DNA of 64,000 nucleotides from AC-32 sp963704005 (GCA_963704005.1 CAVPGJ010000001.1:62001-126000); one strand, 5' to 3'; shown: positions 36,633-47,683, numbered from the stretch's first letter. Numbers and translations: made by a program. The notes: generated from the letters alone by a model not told the origin.

Positions 36633-36868
36633 GGCGCCACCGTGATCTCGTATGACTCGATCAGCGGGTTCGCGAGCAGCTGCTCGCACATCCGCTCGAG
36701 CTCGTCGCGCGCGCGCTCGGGATCCTCGCCTTCGAGCTCCAGCTCGACCAGTCGCCCCACCCTGGCCGTCTCGACCGCGAAGCCGAGATGCCGCAGCGAG
36801 CTCTCGACCGCTTCGCCCTGCGGGTCGAGGATCCCGGGCTTCGGGCGCACCAGCACGGTGGCCTTCAA
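36629..36868 (-). CDS. purS: Phosphoribosylformylglycinamidine synthase subunit PurS
   Basis: 79 residues: KATVLVRPKPGILDPQGEAV, SLRHLGFAVETARVGRLVELEL, CEQLLANPLIESYEI. PurS bridges PurL and PurQ in the Gram-positive-type FGAM synthase complex. TTG at 36868 overlaps the purC TGA (TTGA), and its own TGA overlaps the purQ GTG. Confidence 0.95.
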   Translation of the reverse strand: MKATVLVRPKPGILDPQGEAVESSLRHLGFAVETARVGRLVELELEGEDPERARDELERMCEQLLANPLIESYEITVAP

Positions 36869-37720
36869 CCGAGCACCACCTCGGGGTCGGCGAGGTAGTC
36901 GTCGAAGGCGATCTCGGTGATCCGCTCGAACGCGTCCACGTAGCGGGCGCGAGTTCCGGCGACGATGTCGGCGGGCAGCTCGGGGCCCGGATAGGTCTTG
37001 TCCCAGCCGAGCGTCTCGCAGTAGTCGCGCACGTACTGTTTGTCGAAGGACGGCTGGCCACGTCCTGCCTCGTACTCGTCGGCCGGCCAGAAGCGCGAAG
37101 AGTCCGGCGTGAACGCCTCGTCGGCCAGCACGAGCTGCCCCTCGGGATCGACGCCGAGCTCGAACTTCGTGTCGGCGATCAGGATCCCGCGCTCGGCGGC
37201 GCGCCGGGAGGCGAAGCGATAGAGCTCCAGCGAGATCCGCTCGACCTCGTCGAAGCGCTCCTCGCCGACCAGCTCGACGGCCTTGGCGCGGTCGATGTTC
37301 TCGTCGTGCCCCTCGAGCGCCTTTGTCGACGGCGTGAAGATCGGCTCGGGAAGCTGTGCCGACTCGACCAACCCCTCCGGCAGCTGGTGGCCGCAGACCG
37401 CGCCCGTCGCGCGGTAGTCCTTCCAGCCCGACCCGGCCAGATAGCCGCGGACGACGCACTCGAGCGGCAGCATCTCCAGCCTCCGGCACTCGGTCGAGCG
37501 CCCGTCAGGCCGGAGTGCCAGCAGATGGTTCGGCACCAGCTCGCGGGTCCGGGCGAACCAGAACGCGGACAGCCCCGTCAGCACGCGGCCCTTATCCGGA
37601 ATCTCTGTGGGGAGCACGACGTCGAAGGTGGAGATGCGATCGCTGGCGACGAGCAGCAGCCGCTCGGAGTCGAGCTCGAACAGCTCCCGGACCTTCCCGC
37701 TCCCGACGTGGGTTGCGGCC

Positions 37721-37728
<8 letters not shown>
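36865..37728 (-). CDS. purC: Phosphoribosylaminoimidazole-succinocarboxamide synthase
   Basis: 287 residues, complete. SAICAR synthase signatures: GKVRELFEL, LLLVASDRISTFDVVLPTEIPDKGRVL, CVVRGYLAGSGWKDY, ADTKFELG, DEAFTPDSSRFWP and SFDKQYVRDY. It joins CAIR and aspartate. Its ATG lies inside the purB 3' end (8-base overlap) and its stop overlaps purS. Confidence 0.97.
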
Positions 37729-39037
<1,309 letters not shown>

Positions 39038-39047
39038 CGACTCGACT

Positions 39048-39453
39048 CTAGCCGAGCCGCAGGATACGCACCGCCAGGACGGCGGCGTTCCGCGCATTGT
39101 CGATGCCGACGGTGGCCACGGGCACACCCGGGGGGAGCTGAACGATCGAGAGCAGTGCGTCGAGCCCGTCGAGCACGCTCTTCTCGGAGCGCAGGGGAAC
39201 GCCGATCACCGGCAGATCGGTCTGCGCCGCGACCACGCCTGGCAGCGCGGCCGCCAGTCCCGCGCCGGCGATCAGCACCTTCAGGCCACGGTCACGCGCC
39301 GAGCGCGCGTACTCCGCAACCGCGTCCGGGTTCCGGTGGGCCGAGCGCACCTCGAGCTCGTGGGGAATCCCGTGCGATGCAAGCTCGTCCAGGGCCGGCT
39401 GCATCCGGTCGCGGTCCGAGTCGGAGCCGACCAGGATCCCGACGAGCGGCCGC

Positions 39454-39467
<14 letters not shown>
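39048..39467 (-). CDS. purE: N5-carboxyaminoimidazole ribonucleotide mutase
   Basis: 139 residues: GILVGSDSDRDRMQPALDEL, EVRSAHRNPDAVAEYA, LIAGAGLAAALPGVVAAQT, LPVIGVPL. The SAHR and IGVP motifs indicate PurE. Class I PurE needs PurK to make N5-CAIR; no purK is in the window. The GAGLAAALPGV segment replaces the usual GAGGAAHLPGM. The gene overlaps purD by 14 bases. Confidence 0.95.
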
Positions 39468-40677
<1,210 letters not shown>

Positions 40678-40791
40678 GCGCCGAGTCTACTCGCGACCCC
40701 GGCGCGACCCACCCCGCGAAACCCCGCGCCTTGGTCCCGTAGTTCGGTTCGCCCGGCCTCCTCCCCGAGGCGATCGTAACCGTGAAAGACG

Positions 40792-40826
40792 CACGTGTCT
40801 GTGACGGGACTGTGCCGAAAACGTGT
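40792..40826 (+). promoter_or_regulatory. CACGYGTCTGTG promoter-proximal motif, copy 3
   Basis: It begins CACGTGTCTGTGACGGGAC and continues TGTGCCGAAAACGTGTC. It lies upstream of the methyltransferase ATG at 40877 and points toward it, like the copies at 30563 and 35568. The order of the CACG-GTCTGTG and TGTGCCG blocks is the same in all three. Confidence 0.5.
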
Positions 40827-40876
40827 CGGCGCGGATCGAGGTTGACCTGGCGCCGCTCGTCAACGTGAATACCCGG

Positions 40877-41632
40877 ATGAGCTTCGACGTCTCGGGTGAG
40901 GCCTACGACAACTTCATGGGGCGCTTCGCGCGGGAGCTCGCCCCTGCCTTCGCCGATTTCGCCGGCGTCGAGCGGGGCCAGACCGCAGTGGACGTCGGCT
41001 GCGGCTCCGGGGTCCTGACCGGGGAGCTCGTCCGCCGGCTCGGAGCGGATGCGGTCGCGGCGGCGGACCCGTCCCCGCTGGTCGAGGCGGCCGTGGCGCG
41101 CGTACCCGGGGCCGACGTGCGCACCGCTCCGGCCGAGAACCTGCCCTGGCCCGACTCGAGCTTCGACGTGGCGCTGGCGCAGCTCGTCATTCACTTCCTC
41201 GCCGATCCGCGCGCCGGGCTCGTCGAGATGCGGCGCGTCGTCCGGCCCGGCGGCGTGGTCGCCGCGTGCTCGTGGAACTTCCCGAAGATGCGGCTCCTGG
41301 GTACCTTCTGGGAGGCTGCGCGCCACGTCACGCCGGCGGCGCCGCGCGAGACGCTCGAGTTGGCCAGCCTCGACGAGCTCGCGGAGCTCGGCCGCGACTC
41401 CGGCCTGCAGGACGTCGAGGCCGCGCGCCTGAAGGTCGCGTCCCGCTACGAGAGCTTCGAGGAGCTATGGGAGTCGTTCCAGCACGGCGTCGGCCCGGCC
41501 GGCCAGTATTGCGCGTCACTCGACGCCGACCAGCGCGACGCCGTGCGCGACGAGTACCGCCGTCTGCTCGGCGACCCACAGGGCGGCTTCGAGCTGAGCG
41601 CCGAGGCCTGGGCCGTGCGGGGCAGCGCCTAG
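40877..41632 (+). CDS. Class I SAM-dependent methyltransferase
   Basis: 251 residues. Motif I is TAVDVGCGSGVLTGEL, with motif II-III ADPSPLVEAAVARVPGADV and LPWPDSSFDVALAQLVIHFL. ATG at 40877 gives the typical start MSFDVSGEAYDNFMGRF; a GTG at 40823 would add 18 residues but would overlap the upstream motif. The acceptor is unknown. The stop shares CTAG with purA. Confidence 0.88.
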   Translation: MSFDVSGEAYDNFMGRFARELAPAFADFAGVERGQTAVDVGCGSGVLTGELVRRLGADAVAAADPSPLVEAAVARVPGADVRTAPAENLPWPDSSFDVALAQLVIHFLADPRAGLVEMRRVVRPGGVVAACSWNFPKMRLLGTFWEAARHVTPAAPRETLELASLDELAELGRDSGLQDVEAARLKVASRYESFEELWESFQHGVGPAGQYCASLDADQRDAVRDEYRRLLGDPQGGFELSAEAWAVRGSA

Positions 41633-42925
41633 GCCAGCGCCTCGAGCCCGGGCTGCGTCAGCACGCGCTCGCGCTCTCGTCCGGTGCCGATCAGGCAGAC
41701 CGGCACCTCGAGCCGCTCCTCGATCAGGTCGACGTAGCGCCGCGCCGCCGCCGGCAGCTCCGTGGCGTCGGTCAGCTCGTGGATCGGCTCGCTCCAGCCC
41801 GGGAGCACCTCGTAGACCGGCTCGCAGTGGTGGAAGTCGCTCTGGTGGGCAGGGAACTCCTCCGTCTCGCTCCCGTCGCGCAGCCGGTAGCGCACGCAGA
41901 CCGGTAGCTCGGCGAAGGCCGAGAGGACGTCGAGCTTCGTCAGCGCGAGCGAAGTCATCCCGTTCAGGCGCACCGCGTAGCGCAGCGCGACGACGTCGAG
42001 CCAGCCGCAGCGGCGCTCGCGCCCAGTGACCGTGCCGAACTCGCCGCCGAGCTCACGCAGCCGCTCCTGGTCGGGCCCCTGGATCTCGCTCGGGAACGGG
42101 CCCTCTCCGACGCGGGTCACGTATGCCTTGGCCACGCCGATCACCGAGTCGATCCGCGTCGGGCCGATGCCGGTGCCGACCGCCGCGCCGCCCGCGACCG
42201 TCGGCGACGAGGTCACGAACGGGTAGGTGCCGTGGTCGAGGTCGAGCAGCGTCCCGTGGGCGCCGTCGAAGAGGACGCGCTTGCCGTCGCGCAGCGCGCG
42301 GTCGACGAGCAGCGAGGTGTCGGCGATCATCGGCCGCAGCCGCTCGGCGTACTCCTCGTGGCGCTCGACCAGCCCCTCGAGCTCGACGCGGCTCCTCCCC
42401 GTAGACGCGCTCGAGCCAGACGTTCTTCTCGGCGAGCGCGACCTCGATCTTCTGCCGGAGGATCTTCGCGGTCGAGCAGGTCCTGGACGCGGATCCCGAG
42501 CCGGTAGGCCTTGTCGGCGTAGGTCGGCCCGATCCCGCGGCGGGTCGTGCCGATCTGGAGCTTGCCGAGCCGGCGCTCGCTGGCGCCGTCGATCGCGCCG
42601 GTGCCACGGCATGACCAGGTGCGCGTTCGCCGGAGAGCCGCAGCGACTCGGTCGAGATGCCGCGCGACTCGAGGTCGTCCAGCTCCTCGATCAGCACCTG
42701 CGGGTCGACGACGCAGCCCGCGCCGATCACGCACTCCTTGCCCTGGAGGATCCCGGACGGGATGTGCTTGAGCTTGTACGTCTCGCCGTCCGCGACGATC
42801 GTGTGCCCGGCGTTGGGCCCGCCGTTGTAACGGCAGACGAGATCCGAGTGCTCGGCGAGCAGGTCGACGATCTTGCCCTTCCCCTCGTCGCCCCACTGCG
42901 CCCCGACAATCACGGTCGCAGGCAC
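41629..42925 (-). CDS. purA: Adenylosuccinate synthetase, about four apparent frameshifts
   Basis: The full domain order is present but spread over three frames: VIVGAQWGDEGKGKIVDLLAE, YNGGPNAGHTIV, GTTRRGIGPTYADKAYR, FDGAHGTLLDLDHGTYPFVTSS, IGVAKAYVTRVGEGPFPSE, ALTKLDVLSAF. Slips are near 42625, 42600, 42475 and 42398. PurA is normally essential and both flanks and the C-terminal 250 residues are well preserved, so errors in the sequence are more likely than decay. It converts IMP and aspartate to adenylosuccinate. Confidence 0.88.
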
Positions 42926-43054
42926 GGCCGGGAGTGTGCCTGATCCGGCCGGATGTCAGGATTCTGGCGTGAGTGACGAGTGAGCCCCGATCAGTCGACC
43001 AAAGACTGGTTTGAACGGCGGCGCCGGATCAAAGAGCGAAAGATCGTGCACGCC

Positions 43055-43280
43055 CGGGGTCTGACCCCGTACACGCCGCGGCAGCGCCACGACGCGCTTC
43101 CGTCGCAGCTTGCACGTCCGGGGTCTGACCCCGTACACGTCCGGGTCTGACCCCGAACACGCCGCGACGGACGGGCTACGACACGCTCCCGTTACGGCAG
43201 GCATTTCGGCCGATCGCCAGGTGTGCAGGCCTTTTCGCAGACGCCATGTCTGAAGCGGACACGGCCGGAGTCTGACCCCC
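43055..43280. repeat. Cluster of GGGGTCTGACCCC hairpin repeats in a 405-bp intergenic region
   Basis: Copies lie at 43055-43069, 43119-43133, 43142-43155 (one G fewer) and 43267-43280 (diverged), spaced by short sequences that share GTACACG. The same 13-mer dominates the tandem repeat at 701-973. The rest of the 42926-43330 gap shows no convincing gene. Confidence 0.8.
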
Positions 43281-43330
43281 GACATGGCTTGGCCTACACG
43301 GCGACGTGGCGGCCGCGGAGTAGCTTGGCG

Positions 43331-43564
43331 CTACCAGAGCGGCGAGGTCGCCTCGGCCCTGACCCCGCCGCCGGCGCGGATCACGCGGATGCGGTGACCG
43401 CGGGGGCAGGTCGTCCAGCCGAGATCGTCCTCGAGCCGCAGCGTCCCCTCGGCGGTGAGGGCGGTGTACTCGCCTTCCGGCTCGAGTTCGGTGCAGGCCT
43501 GGCAGACGACCCTGAACCCCGCGGTGCGCGCGAGGAGCACGACCGTCTGCTCGAAGGAACTCAA
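43331..43564 (-). CDS. Small putative zinc-binding protein
   Basis: 77 residues: VVCQACTELEPEGEYTAL then WTTCPRGHRIRVIRAG, giving a CxxC and a single CPRGH that together suggest a zinc site. TTG at 43564 is the only plausible start, and no good ribosome-binding sequence is seen. It lies between the GGGGTCTGACCCC cluster and dnaB. The function is unknown. Confidence 0.5.
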   Translation of the reverse strand: MSSFEQTVVLLARTAGFRVVCQACTELEPEGEYTALTAEGTLRLEDDLGWTTCPRGHRIRVIRAGGGVRAEATSPLW

Positions 43565-43632
43565 GGCGTCGCTCGCGATGCCGTACGTCTGAACTGACCG
43601 GTCGACACAAGAAAGGTCATCGCATCACGGTT

Positions 43633-44982
43633 CTAAGCCGCGGGCGCGAGGTCGGCGAACTTGGCGTAGCGCTTCAGGAACGAGAGCTTGACCGTGTCGG
43701 TCGGCCCGTTGCGGTGCTTGGCGAGGTGCACCTCGGCGATGCCCTGCTGGTCTGACTCGTCGTTGTAGTACTCGTCGCGGTAGATGAACATGACGAGGTC
43801 GGCGTCCTGCTCGATCGAGCCCGACTCGCGCAGGTCGGAGAGGATCGGCCGCTTGTCGTGGCGCTGCTCGACCGCGCGCGAGAGCTGCGACATCGCCAGG
43901 ATCGGGACGTCGAGGTCGCGCGCGAGCACCTTCAGCTGGCGCGAGATCTGCGAGACCTCCTGGACGCGGTTCTCCACCGACGCGCCGGAGGTCATCAGCT
44001 GCAGGTAGTCGACGACGATCAGGCCGAGGTTCGGCTCGCGCGACTTGAGGCGCCGCGCCTTCGAGCGGATCTCCATCATCGTGATCGAGCCCGTGTCGTC
44101 GACGTAGATCGGCGCCTTCGCCAGCCGGTCGCAGGCGGCGGTCAGGCGCGGCCAGTCGTCGGCGCCGAGCTTGCCGGTGCGGAGGCGCTGCGACTCGACC
44201 TTGGCCTCGCTGCACATCAGCCGCTGGGTCACCTCCGACTTCGACATCTCCAGCGTGAACACCGCGACCGGCCGCTCGTCGCGCATCGCGAGGTTTGCGG
44301 CCATGCAGAGCCCGAGCCCGGACTTGCCCATGCTCGGGCGGGCGGCGACGATGATCAGGTTCCCGGGCTGGAAGCCGGAGGTGAGCCGGTCGAGGTCGCG
44401 AAACCCCGAGGGCGTTCCGGTCACCTCGGCGCCCGCCTCGTAAAGAGCGGTGATCCGTTCGAAGCTGTCCTTCAGCAGCTCTTCGATGTGGCTGAACTCG
44501 CTCGTGACACGGGACTGAGACAGGTCGAAGACGATCTGCTCCGCCCGGTCGACGAGGTCGGTCGCCTCACCCGGCCGCTCCCAGCCGAGGATGGAGATCT
44601 CGCCGCCCGCCCGAATCAGACCGCGGAGCGTCGCCATCTCGCGCACGATGCGCGCGTAGTGCCCGGCGTTCGCGCTCGCCGGCACGAGCCGCGCGAGCTC
44701 GTGGATGCGAACCCGCCCGCCCGCCTGCTCGAGGTCGCCTCGCTCCTCGAGCTCGTCGACGAGCGTGATCGCGTCGACGGGGTCGCCCTTCGCGTAGAGA
44801 GCGAGCGCAGCGCGGTAGATGACGGCGTGGCTCTCGCGGTAGAAATCGCTTGCGTCCAGTGCTTCGCTGACCGCCCCGATCGCGCCGGGGGAGAGCATCA
44901 TCGCGCCGAGGACTGACTCCTCGGCTTCGAGATTCTGCGGCGGGACCGGGGCGGTCGGCGAGGCCTGGGCGAGTTGGGCCAT
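43633..44982 (-). CDS. dnaB: Replicative DNA helicase
   Basis: 449 residues with no intein. The N-terminal collar domain (PPQNLEAEESVLGAMML) is followed by the RecA-like helicase core: Walker A AARPSMGKSGLGL, H1a FTLEMSKSEVTQRLM, Walker B LIVVDYLQLM, and SQLSRAVEQRHDKRP, DLRESGSIEQDADLVMFIYR. It unwinds DNA at the replication fork. A GAAC-N4-GTTC box lies about 100 bases upstream. Confidence 0.97.
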   Translation of the reverse strand: MAQLAQASPTAPVPPQNLEAEESVLGAMMLSPGAIGAVSEALDASDFYRESHAVIYRAALALYAKGDPVDAITLVDELEERGDLEQAGGRVRIHELARLVPASANAGHYARIVREMATLRGLIRAGGEISILGWERPGEATDLVDRAEQIVFDLSQSRVTSEFSHIEELLKDSFERITALYEAGAEVTGTPSGFRDLDRLTSGFQPGNLIIVAARPSMGKSGLGLCMAANLAMRDERPVAVFTLEMSKSEVTQRLMCSEAKVESQRLRTGKLGADDWPRLTAACDRLAKAPIYVDDTGSITMMEIRSKARRLKSREPNLGLIVVDYLQLMTSGASVENRVQEVSQISRQLKVLARDLDVPILAMSQLSRAVEQRHDKRPILSDLRESGSIEQDADLVMFIYRDEYYNDESDQQGIAEVHLAKHRNGPTDTVKLSFLKRYAKFADLAPAA

Positions 44983-45083
44983 CGGGCGCTACCCAACCAC
45001 GCGCGCCGGTGTCACGGAAGGTCTGGACGACCCGTCTTTCGACAGGCCTGCACATGCCGGGTCCGCTCGGTTTGCAGGCACAA

Positions 45084-45099
45084 GGGAACGCATGTTCCC
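45084..45099. promoter_or_regulatory. Candidate LexA (SOS) box upstream of dnaB
   Basis: GGGAACGCATGTTCCC is a perfect 6-bp inverted repeat with 4-bp spacer. It contains GAAC-N4-GTTC, the core of Gram-positive-type LexA boxes (established knowledge). It lies 102-117 bases before the dnaB ATG. SOS control of dnaB is inference. Confidence 0.5.
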
Positions 45100-45211
45100 A
45101 GAGCCCCCGGACGGCGCCTGTGGGTGGTTTTCCCGCTCTGAGCGAGAAGTTCGTGCGCAATTCCACAGGCCCCAAGCGACCTGTGGAGAAGGTTGTGCGC
45201 TTTCTTTAGAC

Positions 45212-45238
45212 GCACGTCCCGGCCAAGCCGGGCCGTGC
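45212..45238. terminator. Hairpin in the rplI-dnaB gap
   Basis: GCACGTCCCGGC / GCCGGGCCGTGC forms a 12-bp stem with one T-C mismatch around a CAA loop. It lies downstream of rplI on the minus strand. No T-run is visible, so a terminator role is tentative. Confidence 0.5.
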
Positions 45239-45247
45239 TCCATGGTC

Positions 45248-45265
45248 GGCGTCGCAAGCGACGCC
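45248..45265. terminator. Perfect 8-bp hairpin just after rplI
   Basis: GGCGTCGCAAGCGACGCC pairs over 8 bp with a 2-base centre. It lies 5 bases beyond the rplI stop and, with the next hairpin, probably ends the rpsF-ssb-rpsR-rplI transcript. Confidence 0.55.
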
Positions 45266-45270
45266 TTCGG

Positions 45271-45915
45271 TTACTCCTCGGCCGGCGGCTCGGGCTCGGC
45301 GGCCGGCTCTTCCTCCGCCTCAGGCTCCGCCTCTTCCTCGGCGACGACCGCCTCGACCACGGCCTCGGCCTCCGCGCGCTCGGCCTCGGCGGCCGCCCGC
45401 GTCTCGGCTTCGGCCTGCGCCTCGGCCGCTGCGATCGCGTCCAGCTCCTCCTGGGGCGGTAGCTCGCCGCCCTCGGGGACGACCGCGACCCGCAGCGTGG
45501 CCGCCACGTCCGCAAACAGCTCGACCGGGATCTGATAGCGCCCGATCCGCTTGATCGACTCGGGCAGCTCGAGCTTGCGCCGGTCGATCCGCACCTTGAG
45601 CTCGCGCCAGGCCGCCTCGGTGATGTCGGTCGCGGTGACCGAGCCGAACAGCGTCCCGGTCTCGCCGGCCTGGACGTCGAAGCGCAGCTCCGTGCCCTCG
45701 AGCCTGGCCGCGATCTCCTGCGCCTGCTCGAAGGTCTGCGCCTCGTGCTTCGCGCGCTTCTCCTCGTGCTTGCGCAGCTCGGCGACCTTGGCCGGCGTCG
45801 CCGTCTCGGCCAGCTTGCGCGGCAGCAGGAAGTTGCGCGCGTAGCCTCGCGCGACGTCCACGACCTCGCCGCGGAGCCCGAGCTTCTCGACGTCCTTTCT
45901 CAGGATGACCTGCAT
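45271..45915 (-). CDS. rplI: 50S ribosomal protein L9 with long acidic tail
   Basis: The first 150 residues are a normal L9: MQVILRKDVEKLGLRGEVVDVARGYARNFLLPRKLA, the connecting helix, and a C-terminal rRNA-binding domain. About 60 further residues, almost only Glu, Ala and Pro, make the protein 214 long. ATG at 45915 follows GGAAGGAG, which comes from the end of the 164-bp element at 45917. Confidence 0.96.
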   Translation of the reverse strand: MQVILRKDVEKLGLRGEVVDVARGYARNFLLPRKLAETATPAKVAELRKHEEKRAKHEAQTFEQAQEIAARLEGTELRFDVQAGETGTLFGSVTATDITEAAWRELKVRIDRRKLELPESIKRIGRYQIPVELFADVAATLRVAVVPEGGELPPQEELDAIAAAEAQAEAETRAAAEAERAEAEAVVEAVVAEEEAEPEAEEEPAAEPEPPAEE

Positions 45916-45916
45916 T

Positions 45917-46080
45917 AGTGCTCCTTCCAGTGATGTTGCCCAGGCTCTCGGTCGCTAGCACCAAGGCCGAGGCCGCACTCGGTCGCGGCACAGGCTGGTT
46001 GCCTGAGCGAGACCGAGGGTGGGCTCTGGCGCAGCGTGATAGCGGGCGAGAGGCGGGTGGACATTGCTGGGAGGAGCACT
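45917..46080 (+). ncRNA. 164-nt structured element, copy 2 (rpsR-rplI junction)
   Basis: Read on the plus strand it aligns without a gap to the minus-strand copy at 17520-17683. Ends pair as AGTGCTCCT / AGGAGCACT, extended by CCAG/CTGG and GATGT/ACATT. It fills the whole gap between rpsR and rplI: one end contributes two bases of the rpsR TAG, the other stops one base before the rplI ATG and supplies its GGAAGGAG. The orientation favoured by G-U pairs is antisense to the ribosomal operon. No known RNA family is recognised. Confidence 0.7.
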
Positions 46081-46345
46081 ACCCCTTGGCGTATTCCAGG
46101 AGCGCCATCTCGCGCGCCCGCTTGACGGCGACCGCGACCTGCCGCTGGTGCCGCCGGCAGGCGCCGGTGATCCGCCGCGAGCGGATCTTGCCCTTCTCCG
46201 AGACGTACCGGCGGAGCTGGTTGATGTTCTTGTAGTCGACCTCCTGCACCTTCTCGCGGCAGAAGTAGCAGTTGCGCTTGCGGATCGGCCCGCCGGGAGC
46301 GGGGCGGCCCTTGCGCTGCTGCTGTCGCTGGTCTCGCTGCGCCAT
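46079..46345 (-). CDS. rpsR: 30S ribosomal protein S18
   Basis: 88 residues: a basic Gln/Arg-rich start, then KRNCYFCREKVQEVDYKNINQLRRYVSEKGKIRSRRITGAC and RRHQRQVAVAVKRAREMALL. It retains Cys in CYFC, i.e. the zinc-binding (C+) form. The ATG overlaps the ssb TGA (TGATG). Confidence 0.97.
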   Translation of the reverse strand: MAQRDQRQQQRKGRPAPGGPIRKRNCYFCREKVQEVDYKNINQLRRYVSEKGKIRSRRITGACRRHQRQVAVAVKRAREMALLEYAKG

Positions 46346-46782
46346 CAGAACGGGATGTCGTCGTCGCTCGCGGAGCCGAAGTCGGCGCTCTCGGCGGGCG
46401 CGCCTGCGCCGGTCGGCACGAACTGCGGCTGGGCGCCCTCGCCGTCGGGGCGGCCGCCGAGGAACTGGACGCTGTCGGCGATGATCTCGACCGCCTGGCG
46501 CTTCGTCCCGTCCTGGGCTTCCCACTCGCGCCAGTCGAGCCGGCCGTCGACGCCGACCGGGCGACCCTTGGCGAGGTACTGCGCGCAGCTCTCGCCCTGG
46601 TTGCCCCAGACCGTGACGTCGAAGTAGTTGGGCTTGTCGCCCCACTCGCCGGTGGCGCCGTCCTTCTGGCGCGTGTTCACGGCGAGGCGCAGCTTGCAGA
46701 CGGCCGTGCCGCTCGGCGTGTGACGCAGCTCGGGATCCTTCGTCAGGTTGCCGACGAGGACGACGCGGTTGATGTTGGCCAT
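46345..46782 (-). CDS. ssb: Single-stranded DNA-binding protein
   Basis: 145 residues: an OB fold starting ANINRVVLVGNLTKDPELRHTPSG, middle NYFDVTVWGNQGESCAQYLAKGRPVGVDGRL, a short Gly/Pro linker and the acidic tip DDDIPF that recruits partner proteins. It lies in the conserved rpsF-ssb-rpsR-rplI order. Confidence 0.97.
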   Translation of the reverse strand: MANINRVVLVGNLTKDPELRHTPSGTAVCKLRLAVNTRQKDGATGEWGDKPNYFDVTVWGNQGESCAQYLAKGRPVGVDGRLDWREWEAQDGTKRQAVEIIADSVQFLGGRPDGEGAQPQFVPTGAGAPAESADFGSASDDDIPF

Positions 46783-46798
46783 TCCTCCCTCTCCTCTC

Positions 46799-47257
46799 TC
46801 AGCTCTCGGGCGGGCTTTCCTCGGGCGGGCTTTCCGGGCTCTCCGGTTCCGGCTCTGAATCCTGACTTGCCGGAGCCGCCACCGCTACGGGCTCTTCGTG
46901 CCTCGGCTCTTCACGGCGAGGCTCTTCACGGCTGGGCTCTTCGCGGATGGGGTCCGGGGGCCGCGTCGATCCGCCCTTGACGCGGCGCACCGCCAGGTGG
47001 CGCATGACGCCGTCGGTGATCTTGAGCACGCGGGAGATCTCGTCGAGCGTCGCCGGCTCGGTCTCGAACGTCAGCAGGTGGTAGGTCCCCTCCGGCTTGT
47101 GGTCGATCTCGTAGGCGAGGCGCCGTCGGCCCCAGGGCTCGTGGCCCTCCCAGCGGCCGTCGTGCTCGACCGCCTCGCGAATGCGCGAGACGATCTCGTT
47201 CTGGCGCTCCTCCGGGAGCTCCGGGTCGAGCATCAGCAGGATCTCGTAGTCGGTCAT
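46799..47257 (-). CDS. rpsF: 30S ribosomal protein S6 with acidic tail
   Basis: 152 residues. The first 97 are S6: DYEILLMLDPELPEERQNEIV, WGRRRLAYEIDHKPEGTYHLLTFE, VMRHLAVRRVKGG. A 55-residue tail rich in Glu, Pro and Ser follows (REEP repeats, then PESPPEESPPES). ATG at 47257 with GGGAGG about 9 bases upstream. It is first in the operon; TACACT at 47357-47352 is a possible -10 element in the 111-bp divergent gap. Confidence 0.96.
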   Translation of the reverse strand: MTDYEILLMLDPELPEERQNEIVSRIREAVEHDGRWEGHEPWGRRRLAYEIDHKPEGTYHLLTFETEPATLDEISRVLKITDGVMRHLAVRRVKGGSTRPPDPIREEPSREEPRREEPRHEEPVAVAAPASQDSEPEPESPESPPEESPPES

Positions 47258-47368
47258 GCTCCCGAATCCTCCCTTCCTTCGGTCTCAGGCGGCCTCACCG
47301 GCGAGCGCCGCTCGGGAACGGACGGCGCGAGGGCGAGGCAGGAAGGCGGCCAGTGTAGCATCGGCCTC

Positions 47369-47662
47369 GTGAGAGCCCGGACCGCCTGGCTGGCCGGTGC
47401 CGCGGGCGCGGCGATCGCCGTCTACCGCAGGATGCGAAGGCCCGCTCCAACGCCGGCTCCGGTCGAGGATCCGCGCGCCGAGGAGCTACGGCAGAAGCTG
47501 GACGAGTCGCGCGCCGTGGTCGACGAGCGCGAGGAGTTCGAGGCGGGCGAGACGCCGGGCGACCAGGCCGACACGGACGCCCCGGTCGAGGACCGCCGCC
47601 AGGCCGTCCACGACCGCGGCAAGGCCGCCGCCGAGCAGATGCGCCGCAAGCCCTCCAAGTAA
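47369..47662 (+). CDS. Small protein with N-terminal helix, function unknown
   Basis: 97 residues. A short N-terminal hydrophobic stretch (TAWLAGAAGAAIAVYRRM) is followed by a charged helical region (EELRQKLDESRAVVDEREEFEAGE) and a basic end. GTG at 47369, divergent from rpsF. The stop codon TAA lies inside the palindromic repeat AAGTAACAC-A-GTGTTACT, so its 3' end coincides with that element. Confidence 0.7.
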   Translation: MRARTAWLAGAAGAAIAVYRRMRRPAPTPAPVEDPRAEELRQKLDESRAVVDEREEFEAGETPGDQADTDAPVEDRRQAVHDRGKAAAEQMRRKPSK

Positions 47663-47675
47663 CACAGTGTTACTA
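47657..47675. repeat. Palindromic repeat AAGTAACAC-A-GTGTTACTA
   Basis: This is the second copy of the palindrome seen inside purL at 22088, with A at the centre and the last arm base changed. It supplies the TAA stop of the small gene and lies between convergent genes, so it could act as a weak terminator. Confidence 0.7.
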
Positions 47676-47683
47676 AGTCGGTT

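Noticed and set aside
45121..45190. DnaA-box-like sequences near dnaB (TTCTCCACA on the minus strand, CCACAGG/CCTGTGG pair) suggesting an origin
   Set aside because: Only one near-consensus box is seen, no AT-rich unwinding element is present, and dnaA, dnaN and recF are not nearby.
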